DNA from: Clostridia bacterium
Lineage (GTDB): Bacteria; Bacillota; Clostridia; Oscillospirales; CAG-272
Direction of reading: 5' to 3'
Length of the DNA: 5,444 bases
Assembly: GCA_029010655.1 (NCBI GenBank)
Contig: JAQXKW010000179.1
Location: 1 to 5,444, forward strand
This document shows positions 1 through 5,265 of this stretch, piece by piece (position 1 is the stretch's first letter; every line of letters starts with the position of its first letter). Both the position numbers and the translations under genes were made by a program. The notes under the pieces were generated by a model, which worked only from the letters and a program-made list of their open reading frames with translations, ran no database searches and was not told the origin of the DNA.

Positions 1-419
1 CCAAGTGCTGTAACCCCCTGCCGGGAGACTCCATTATCGGCTTTATTACAAAGGGCTACGGGGTTTCCATTCATAAGAGAGACTGCCCCAATGTGGTAAA
101 CGGCATGAAAACCGACGAGTTTTTCCATCGATGGATAAGAGCCGAGTGGGATATGGCCGATATTAAGCAGAGCGGAAACAATAACCTGTTTGAGGCAATG
201 GTGCACGTGTTCGTTGACGATAATATAGGAATAATCGCCGGCGTTTCAACGGCTCTTGCAGAGATGAGAGTGTCAATTTTACAGATAAATACCACAAAGC
301 GACCCAACGGGGATAATATTATAAGCCTGAAATTTGCCTGCAAGGACACATCGCACCTGGAGTCTGTCATTTCAAAGCTCCGAAGCGTGCCCCATGTTAA
401 GAACATAGTCAGAGGGTAA
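1..419 (+). CDS. relA: RelA/SpoT-family (p)ppGpp synthetase/hydrolase, C-terminal part (5' truncated by window)
   Basis: This is the last ~138 residues of a long RSH protein, the enzyme family that makes and degrades the stringent-response alarmone (p)ppGpp from GTP/GDP and ATP. Reading from base 3 gives KCCNPLPGDSIIGF, then a GYGVSIHKRDCPN stretch. This is the conserved cysteine (zinc-finger-like/RIS) region that follows the TGS and helical domains in RelA, and it contacts the ribosome. Bases 1-2 are the end of the preceding codon. From about fragment residue 61 to the end (LFEAMVHVFVDDNIGIIAGV onward) is the C-terminal ACT domain, ending ...VKNIVRG and TAA at 417-419. The family is usually ~730-760 aa, so the HD hydrolase, synthetase and TGS domains lie upstream of the window. 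The dtd gene follows after 68 bp, the usual clostridial neighbour. Because the catalytic domains are unseen, activity cannot be judged; the family call is very secure. Confidence 0.95.
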   Translation, partial: KCCNPLPGDSIIGFITKGYGVSIHKRDCPNVVNGMKTDEFFHRWIRAEWDMADIKQSGNNNLFEAMVHVFVDDNIGIIAGVSTALAEMRVSILQINTTKRPNGDNIISLKFACKDTSHLESVISKLRSVPHVKNIVRG

Positions 420-458
420 AGGGCTTTACCTCTCCCGAAAGAGAAAACTATTAAAAAA

Positions 459-475
459 CTGCCGCAGGGCGGCAG
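459..475 (+). other. Small perfect hairpin in the relA-dtd gap
   Basis: CTGCCG (459-464) and CGGCAG (470-475) form a perfect 6-bp stem with a 5-base loop. No T-run follows, so it is not a standard intrinsic terminator. It ends three bases before the dtd ribosome binding site (GGAG, 479-482). It could act as an mRNA processing or stability element, or modulate access to that site; this is inference only. Confidence 0.4.
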
Positions 476-478
476 AGC

Positions 479-487
479 GGAGACAGT
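479..487 (+). promoter_or_regulatory. Ribosome binding site of dtd
   Basis: GGAG at 479-482 lies five bases before the ATG at 488. It fixes the dtd start at the methionine whose protein begins MIAVLQKIKEASVT, which matches the normal N-terminus of the family. Confidence 0.7.
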
Positions 488-952
488 ATGATTGCAGTAT
501 TGCAAAAAATTAAAGAAGCGTCCGTAACAGCCGACGGAGAGCCTTTTTCCCATTGCGGGAAAGGCTTTCTGGTGCTTCTCGGAGTGTCCGTCGACGATAA
601 CGAGGAGGACGCAAGGCTTCTTGCACAGAAAATATCAAAGCTGCGTGTTTTTGAGGACGAAAACGATAAAATGAACCTTTCCGTAAACGACGTGGGAGGG
701 GGCGTTATGGTAGTCCCCAATTTCACCTTGCTTGCCTCCTATAAAAAGGGAAACAGACCGGCGTTTGTTTACAGCGCAGAGCCTGTGCGCGCAGAGGAAT
801 TATTCAATTTCTTCTGCGATTATATTAAGGACCTTGTGCCGCAGGTCACAAGGGGCAAATTCCGTTCCCATATGGAGGTCTCTCTGGTAAACGACGGACC
901 CGTAACAATTCCCCTTGACAGCAGAGTGCTGAGGGGCGAGAGAAGTATATGA
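488..952 (+). CDS. dtd: D-aminoacyl-tRNA deacylase (DTD)
   Basis: DTD hydrolyses D-amino acids (and glycine mischarged on tRNA-Ala) from tRNA in the cytoplasm, keeping them out of protein synthesis. The 154-aa product has the usual family length (about 145-155). Visible signatures are the N-terminal MIAVLQKIKEASVT, KISKLRVFEDENDKMNLSV (residues 49-66), KKGNRPAF (86-93) and NDGPVT (135-140), which carries the Gly-Pro chirality-selecting motif. The second active-site motif, normally SQFTL at residues 77-81, reads PNFTL here. Ser and Gln are replaced while Thr80 is kept. The family assignment is not in doubt, but this substitution is notable. The gene has its own ribosome binding site, follows relA, and its TGA overlaps the hemZ ATG (ATGA at 949-952), so the two are probably translationally coupled. 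Confidence 0.95.
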   Translation: MIAVLQKIKEASVTADGEPFSHCGKGFLVLLGVSVDDNEEDARLLAQKISKLRVFEDENDKMNLSVNDVGGGVMVVPNFTLLASYKKGNRPAFVYSAEPVRAEELFNFFCDYIKDLVPQVTRGKFRSHMEVSLVNDGPVTIPLDSRVLRGERSI

Positions 953-2427
953 CGCTGAATATTACCGGCAATATTTCAAGATATTACGCCGAAACGCTGG
1001 TGCTTCTGTTTTTTCCCGGGTCAAAATTTCCCGAGGACGGCTCAGGGGGAGACCCTACCGTAACCGTTGAGCTGACGGAGGGCGAGGTTATGCACGCCAC
1101 GGCAGAAATTAAGGACGGGGACAAAAGGGAGACGGCGCAGTATTCCCCGTCGCCCGATACCGCCGCACGGTACGGGGAGCATATGCTGAGACAGATAACC
1201 GTGGGCGGCGCACTTTTGGCGGCAGGAGAAAAATTCTGCGGCTTTCTTCCCCCGTGGGGAGCCTTAACCGGGGTTCGCCCCGCAAAGCTTGCCATGAAAG
1301 CAATGGAGGCAGGCGACGGAGTAAAGGTGCTGACAGAGGATTACCGCTGTACCGTAGAAAAGGCGAAAATAGCGGTTATGACCGCCGAAACGGAAAAAAG
1401 GTTTATAACAGACGAGGCAAGACGCCATTGCAGTGTGTACGTGGCAATCCCCTTTTGCCCAACGAAATGCAGTTATTGCTCCTTTGTCTCCTATTCGTCT
1501 CCAAGGCTTCTTTCTATGATGCCCGGGTATTTGGATAGGCTTCTCCTTGATATTGAGAATACCTTCGAGGTAATACACGAATTGGGGCTCACCGTAGATA
1601 CGGTGTATATAGGCGGGGGAACTCCCACCACCTATGAGGAAAAAGAGCTTCGCCGCCTGCTTTTGAAAATCGGGGAATGTACCGATGTGGGGGCTTTGCA
1701 GGAATTTACCCTTGAAGCGGGACGCCCCGACACCATAACCGCCGAAAAAATGAGGGCGGCAAAGGACTTGGGAGTTACACGTGTCAGCGTAAACGCACAG
1801 ACCATGAACGGCGAAGTGCTCCGAAGTATCGGCAGACGCCACACCCCGGAGGATTTTCTCAGTGCGTATCATATTGCACGGGAGAGCGGTATCCGGGATA
1901 TAAATGTAGACCTTATCGCAGGACTTCCCGGAGAGAGCTTTGAGAGCTTTTCCGATTCCGTGTCAAGGATAATAGATCTTTCGCCAACAAACCTTACGGT
2001 GCATACGTTTTACGTAAAGCGTGCGGCACAGCTTACAAGAGAGCTTTCCGGCGTGTGCCGCGCACAGGACGAAGCGGTGGAAAGGGCGGTAAGCGCCGCA
2101 CAGGCAAAAATTCTTGAAAACGGGTATATCCCCTATTACCTGTATAAGCAAAAAAATACGGCGGCAAATCTTGAGAATACGGGTTTTTCCAAAATAGGAC
2201 ACGAGTGTGCGTATAATATATACATGATGGAGGAGGTACATACCGTGTTCGGGGCGGGAGCGTCCTCCATGACAAAATTCGTGTCTCCCCACTCCGATAA
2301 TATGAAGATAGTCCGCCTAAGCGAAACAAAATACCCGTACGAGTACCTTGACCCTGCGAAAAACAGCGCAGAGGAGCGGTATGAGACCCTTCGGAAAACG
2401 GCACGGGAGTTCTACGGGAAAAAGTAA
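949..2427 (+). CDS. hemZ: HemZ-type radical SAM protein (putative coproporphyrinogen III dehydrogenase)
   Basis: This 492-aa protein matches the HemZ branch of the HemN/HemW radical SAM group; family members are about 470-500 aa. By annotation they convert coproporphyrinogen III to protoporphyrinogen IX without oxygen, although that reaction is not firmly shown for every member. Residues 1-160 are the HemZ-specific N-terminal region, including the hallmark WGALTGVRPAKL (103-114). The radical SAM core starts at YVAIPFCPTKCSYCSF, with C170, C174 and C177 as ligands of the 4Fe-4S cluster. Then come GGGTP (222-226, SAM binding), EFTLEAGRPDTI (252-263), SVNAQTM (280-286) and DLIAGLPGE (321-329). 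The C-terminal part has YYLYKQKN (396-403), NIYMMEE (423-429) and FGAGASSMTK (434-443), all typical of HemZ. The start codon overlaps the dtd stop; the N-terminus (ISRYYAETLVLLFFPG) aligns with the expected family start. No other heme gene is in view, so its substrate in this organism is uncertain. Confidence 0.93.
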   Translation: MTLNITGNISRYYAETLVLLFFPGSKFPEDGSGGDPTVTVELTEGEVMHATAEIKDGDKRETAQYSPSPDTAARYGEHMLRQITVGGALLAAGEKFCGFLPPWGALTGVRPAKLAMKAMEAGDGVKVLTEDYRCTVEKAKIAVMTAETEKRFITDEARRHCSVYVAIPFCPTKCSYCSFVSYSSPRLLSMMPGYLDRLLLDIENTFEVIHELGLTVDTVYIGGGTPTTYEEKELRRLLLKIGECTDVGALQEFTLEAGRPDTITAEKMRAAKDLGVTRVSVNAQTMNGEVLRSIGRRHTPEDFLSAYHIARESGIRDINVDLIAGLPGESFESFSDSVSRIIDLSPTNLTVHTFYVKRAAQLTRELSGVCRAQDEAVERAVSAAQAKILENGYIPYYLYKQKNTAANLENTGFSKIGHECAYNIYMMEEVHTVFGAGASSMTKFVSPHSDNMKIVRLSETKYPYEYLDPAKNSAEERYETLRKTAREFYGKK

Positions 2428-2433
2428 TTTAGT

Positions 2434-3333
2434 ATGATTAAACTGAACAGTATTTATGAAGATAAAGACAGAGCAACAGAGCTGATTTCGGAAAGCGAAG
2501 AAGCGTTTGACCTAAGTATTAGGGAGATTGCCGAGGATATATGCCGCAGAAAAGATGTGCGCTGTCTTACTTTGGCGGGTCCCACCTGCTCGGGAAAGAC
2601 AACCACGGCGGCAAAGCTGACAGCCGCACTTGAAAAAGAGGGCAGACGGGCGAGAGTTGTGTCTATCGACGATTTCTATTACGACGAAAGGGAAATGGCA
2701 GAGCGGGGAGTAACGGATTTTGAAGGTCCCGACGCCATGAATATTCCTCTTTTGGCACGGGCGGCAGGGGATCTTGCCGCAGGGAAATCCACTCTTATGC
2801 CCACCTTTGATTTTACGGATAGAACAAGAGCCGCATTTACGGAATATATTCCCACCTCGGGCGACATATATATTTTTGAGGGCATACAGGCAATATATCC
2901 CGAAATCGTGTCGGTGCTGAAAGCCTTCCGCACAAAAAGCATATTTATTAATGTGGCAAAGGGAGTGTCCGTTTGCGGCACCGCCTTTGAGCGGAGCGAA
3001 ATTAGGCTTATCCGCCGCATCGTGCGGGACGCAGGACACCGAAACACGCCGCCACATCTTACAATGAAGCTGTGGCAGGCGGTGCGGCGCAACGAGGAAG
3101 AGAATATTTTCCCCTTTGCGGGGAGAGAGGATTATATTATAAACTCTCTGCTCCCCTATGAGGTGCTTCTTATGAGCCGACTGTTTCTTAATGTCACAAG
3201 GGGTTACCCCCTCGGCGGCACAGGTACAGAAACAGTATATTCTCTGAGAGAGCGGCTGGAAAAGCTCTCTCATACGGCAGTTTCGGCAGAGCTTGTGCCC
3301 ATGAGCTCCGTTATCAGAGAGTTTGCGGACTGA
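2434..3333 (+). CDS. Uridine-kinase-like nucleoside kinase (PRK/URK P-loop family)
   Basis: This is a 299-aa cytoplasmic P-loop kinase of the phosphoribulokinase/uridine kinase family, expected to phosphorylate a nucleoside or related small molecule with ATP. The Walker A loop is GPTCSGKTTT (49-58). SIDDFYYDE (77-85) matches the uridine kinase SLDDFY element carrying the catalytic Asp. FEGIQAI (148-154) is the VEGI-like strand, and RLIRRIVRD (191-199) is the arginine-rich lid. MKLWQAVRRNEEENIFPF (211-228) and the ending PMSSVIREF (289-297) are typical of the clostridial uridine-kinase-like proteins, which are longer than true Udk (about 210 aa). About 40 N-terminal residues precede the P-loop. 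The hemZ stop is in the same frame at 2425-2427, so the ATG at 2434 is the first possible start. The nearest GGGA (2416-2419) is 14 bases away, so translation is probably coupled to hemZ. The exact substrate cannot be read from the sequence. Confidence 0.88.
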   Translation: MIKLNSIYEDKDRATELISESEEAFDLSIREIAEDICRRKDVRCLTLAGPTCSGKTTTAAKLTAALEKEGRRARVVSIDDFYYDEREMAERGVTDFEGPDAMNIPLLARAAGDLAAGKSTLMPTFDFTDRTRAAFTEYIPTSGDIYIFEGIQAIYPEIVSVLKAFRTKSIFINVAKGVSVCGTAFERSEIRLIRRIVRDAGHRNTPPHLTMKLWQAVRRNEEENIFPFAGREDYIINSLLPYEVLLMSRLFLNVTRGYPLGGTGTETVYSLRERLEKLSHTAVSAELVPMSSVIREFAD

Positions 3334-3425
3334 ACGGCTAAGGTCGGCGGCTTGCAGCCGAAAAAGAGAAAAAGGCACCTGTTTTTGCGGTGCCCCAAAT
3401 TCCTAAGGAAAGTGTGGAACATACA
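3334..3425 (+). other. Intergenic region with two hairpins ahead of the flippase gene
   Basis: This is a 92-bp gap inside the presumed operon. The first inverted repeat is CGGCT (3348-3352), loop TGC, AGCCG (3356-3360). An extra CGGCT copy at 3335-3339 could compete for the same 3' arm. The second is GGCACC (3374-3379), a 9-base loop, and GGTGCC (3389-3394). Neither stem is followed by a T-run on the + strand, so forward termination is not predicted. I see no convincing -35/-10 pair. The stems may punctuate the operon mRNA. Confidence 0.5.
3361..3394 (-). terminator. Terminator-like hairpin on the minus strand
   Basis: Read on the minus strand, the GC-rich 6-bp stem GGCACC/GGTGCC (3394-3374) with a 9-base loop is followed directly by TTTTTCTCTTTTT (3373-3361). 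That is the layout of a Rho-independent terminator. No minus-strand gene feeds it, so any role would be in stopping antisense transcription arising within the flippase gene. The structure is visible in the sequence; the function is inferred. Confidence 0.4.
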
Positions 3426-3428
3426 GTG
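3416..3428 (+). promoter_or_regulatory. Candidate ribosome binding site and GTG start of the flippase gene
   Basis: No ATG exists near the expected start, leaving three in-frame GTG codons: 3390, 3414 and 3426. GTG 3426 is preceded by GGAA (3416-3419) with six bases between. GTG 3414 is preceded by AAGGA (3405-3409) only four bases away. GTG 3390 sits in the 3' arm of a hairpin and has no close ribosome binding site. I prefer 3426, with 3414 next. Confidence 0.45.
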
Positions 3429-5072
3429 AAAGATAACAATACGGCAGTAGGGAGAAAAAATAAAAACTCAACAAAGCTGTTTTTCTCCGGGGTGCTGGTG
3501 CTGACAATAACCAATCTTTTGGTTAAGGCAATAGGGCTGCTTTTCAAAATCCCCATGAATCATGTGGTGGGCGACGAGGGTATGGGATATTACAATTCCG
3601 CCTATACCTTCTATACATATTTGTATATGGTATCCACCGCAGGACTGCCTACGGCGATTTCCATAATGATTTCCGAAAGCAGAGCCGATGGCAAAACCCG
3701 CCAGGTTAAACGCATTTATAAGCTGGCGCTTCTGACGTTCCTTGTTATAGGTATCGTTTCCACCATGATAATGTTCTTCGGCGCGGGAGCCATGTCAAAG
3801 GCTATCGGTGCGGAGAATACAAAATATTCCATGATGGCGATAGCACCCACCCTTCTTTTCATATGTATCTCAAGTGCTTTGAGAGGCTATTTCCAAGGCT
3901 ATCAGCAGATGATTCCCACCGCAATCTCACAGTTCCTTGAAGCGGCGTGCAAGCTGGGTATCGGTATTGCCTTCGCACTTTATGCCATAGGTCAGGGCTA
4001 TGAAATATATATTGTTGCCGCATACGCCACCGTAGGTCTTACCGCAGGCGCATTCTTCGGCATGATGTTTATGGCAGTGTCCAAAATGTTCTTCAAGGAG
4101 CAGAGATACGACGCAGAATATATAGCCGTGTCGGGCGAAAACGACCAAGTTACCCCGACGGGAAAGCTTTTGAAAAAGCTCTTGATAATTGCGCTTCCCA
4201 TAACGGTCAGCGCATCTGTTATGAGCCTTACAAACCTTATCGACGCGGCAATAGTCCAGCGGCTTTTGCAGTATACGGGTCTGACGCAGGTGGCGGCGAC
4301 GGAGCTGTACGGGAATTATACCTCCCTTGCCGTGCCTATGTTCAATCTGCCCCCCGTGCTTATATACCCCATATCATACTCAATAGTTCCCCTGCTTTCC
4401 GCCGCAAGACAGAGAGGGGATACGGGGAGGTGTAAGATAGTCAGCGAGTCCTCCATGAGAATAGCCATGATAGTGGGTATTCCCTGCGGTCTGGGACTTG
4501 CCGCCCTTGCAAAGCCCATACTTGCCCTGTTCTATAAAACAAGCTCCGTGGAGCTGGCGGCTCCCCTTCTTACCCTGCTTGGACCCTCCACCGCATTTAT
4601 CTGTATTCTTTCCGTTACAAATGCTCTGCTCCAATCCGCAGGCTATGAAAGAAAGCCCCTTATATCCATGCTGGCGGGGGCGGGAGTAAAGCTCGTTACA
4701 AACTATTTCCTTATAAACAGTATAGGAATGAAGGGAACTCCTATTTCCACCTTCCTCTGCTACCTTACCGTAACGGTGCTCAATCTCCACTTCGTCCATA
4801 AATACGTGGGCGTTATGCCGAAGCTGTCGGGACTTTTCGGAAAACCCCTTATTGCAGGTGCGGCGTGCGCCGTGGCGGCATATTTCGCAAATGATTTACT
4901 CTGTTCCGTAATTTCTCCGAAAATAGCAGTCCTTGCCGCAATAGCGGTGGCGGTGGTAGTCTATGCTTTGGTGCTGTTCTTGGTTCGCGGCGTGTCGGGG
5001 GACGACATAAAACTGCTTCCCAAGGGAGAAAAAATATACAGACTTCTCCGTAAATTGAGACTGGTAGCGTAA
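3426..5072 (+). CDS. SpoVB/MurJ-like polysaccharide (lipid-linked sugar) flippase, MOP superfamily
   Basis: This is a polytopic inner-membrane protein of the MOP (MATE/polysaccharide transporter) superfamily. By family it flips undecaprenyl-linked precursors for cell wall, spore cortex or surface polysaccharide across the membrane. The product is 548 aa from GTG 3426 (560 aa from GTG 3390), close to B. subtilis SpoVB and YtgP/MurJ. Numbered from GTG 3390, a charged N-tail (KDNNTAVGRKNKN) leads into helix 1 (LFFSGVLVLTITNLLVKAIG, 30-49). ALRGYFQGYQQMIPTAISQ (163-181) is a strong signature of this group, as is NLIDAAIVQRLL (282-293). Roughly 14 hydrophobic segments can be counted. The tail DDIKLLPKGEKIYRLLRKL (538-556) is typical of the Firmicute SpoVB-like clade. 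Which precursor it moves, and whether sporulation is involved, cannot be told from sequence. It is probably the last gene of the operon. Confidence 0.9.
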   Translation: MKDNNTAVGRKNKNSTKLFFSGVLVLTITNLLVKAIGLLFKIPMNHVVGDEGMGYYNSAYTFYTYLYMVSTAGLPTAISIMISESRADGKTRQVKRIYKLALLTFLVIGIVSTMIMFFGAGAMSKAIGAENTKYSMMAIAPTLLFICISSALRGYFQGYQQMIPTAISQFLEAACKLGIGIAFALYAIGQGYEIYIVAAYATVGLTAGAFFGMMFMAVSKMFFKEQRYDAEYIAVSGENDQVTPTGKLLKKLLIIALPITVSASVMSLTNLIDAAIVQRLLQYTGLTQVAATELYGNYTSLAVPMFNLPPVLIYPISYSIVPLLSAARQRGDTGRCKIVSESSMRIAMIVGIPCGLGLAALAKPILALFYKTSSVELAAPLLTLLGPSTAFICILSVTNALLQSAGYERKPLISMLAGAGVKLVTNYFLINSIGMKGTPISTFLCYLTVTVLNLHFVHKYVGVMPKLSGLFGKPLIAGAACAVAAYFANDLLCSVISPKIAVLAAIAVAVVVYALVLFLVRGVSGDDIKLLPKGEKIYRLLRKLRLVA

Positions 5073-5098
5073 TTTTTTACGCAAAGATATTGCTTTTT
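5067..5098 (+). terminator. Weak terminator candidate at the end of the flippase gene
   Basis: GCGTAA (5067-5072, including the stop codon) pairs perfectly with TTACGC (5077-5082) across a TTTT loop. A second, 4-bp stem, GCAA (5081-5084) with TTGC (5090-5093), is followed by TTTTT (5094-5098). Neither is a strong GC-rich intrinsic terminator. They are the only forward candidates before the HU promoter, so some readthrough into HU is possible. Confidence 0.3.
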
Positions 5099-5104
5099 GA
5101 CGGC

Positions 5105-5169
5105 AAAAACACAGAAAAAGGCAAAAAAACTGTGAAAAATTACCCGAAATTAATAAAAAATATGAAAAA
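5105..5169 (+). promoter_or_regulatory. Phased A-tract array (predicted curved DNA / UP-like region) upstream of HU
   Basis: Runs of A occur at 5105-5109, 5115-5119, 5123-5129, 5135-5139, 5147-5149, 5155-5160 and 5165-5169. Their centres are about 10, 9, 11, 11, 9.5 and 9.5 bp apart, averaging 10 bp, close to one helical turn. Phased A-tracts are an established cause of intrinsic DNA curvature, and A-rich DNA just upstream of a -35 box can serve as an UP element for the RNA polymerase alpha subunit. The last tract ends four bases before the -35 box. T-runs at 5073-5078 and 5094-5098 roughly continue the spacing upstream. Confidence 0.65.
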
Positions 5170-5173
5170 GCTA

Positions 5174-5202
5174 TTGCCAAATCTGTGATGTAATGGTATA
5201 AT
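5174..5202 (+). promoter_or_regulatory. Sigma-A-type promoter of the HU gene
   Basis: TTGCCA (5174-5179) and a perfect TATAAT (5197-5202) are separated by an ideal 17 bp. TGG immediately before TATAAT supplies an extended -10 (TGn). The transcript should start around 5209-5211, giving a leader of about 55 bases. This is by far the best promoter in the window. Confidence 0.85.
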
Positions 5203-5210
5203 GACCTCGT

Positions 5211-5230
5211 AAGGCATTGCAAAGCATTGC
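5211..5230 (+). repeat. 10-bp tandem repeat at the predicted HU transcription start
   Basis: AAGGCATTGC (5211-5220) is followed at once by AAAGCATTGC (5221-5230), nine of ten bases identical. The repeat falls at the predicted transcription start and early leader. It could be an operator with two sites one helical turn apart, or a chance duplication. A bulged stem between GCAAAGC (5219-5225) and GCTTGC (5229-5234) is also possible but weak. Confidence 0.5.
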
Positions 5231-5251
5231 TTGCGTAAATAATATTTTTAG

Positions 5252-5257
5252 AGAGGA
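5252..5257 (+). promoter_or_regulatory. Ribosome binding site of the HU gene
   Basis: AGAGGA lies eight bases before the ATG at 5266, the clearest Shine-Dalgarno sequence in the window. It fits strong translation of an abundant protein. Confidence 0.8.
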
Positions 5258-5265
5258 CAACCATT

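Noticed and set aside
1264..1872. Minus-strand open frame of 202 codons inside hemZ
   Set aside because: It is opposite the radical SAM core, which is clearly coding on the + strand; no recognisable domain or ribosome binding site supports it.
2512..3378. Long minus-strand open frame of 288 codons antisense to the kinase gene
   Set aside because: Its translation is low-complexity, rich in Cys/His/Arg, and matches no family I recognise. The + strand frame has clear kinase motifs, so this is a codon-bias shadow.
5094..5109. TTTTTG/CAAAAA inverted repeat
   Set aside because: It is a pure AT stem arising from adjacent T and A tracts; too weak to call a hairpin element by itself.
5110..5134. Inverted repeat CACAG/CTGTG in the A-rich region, considered as a terminator or operator
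   Set aside because: The stem is only 5 bp with a 15-base A-rich loop and no forward T-run; the A-tract phasing explains the region better.
5162..5188. Possible tiny ORF MKKLLPNL between the flippase and HU
   Set aside because: It has no ribosome binding site, and it overlaps the -35 box, so it lies upstream of the predicted transcript.
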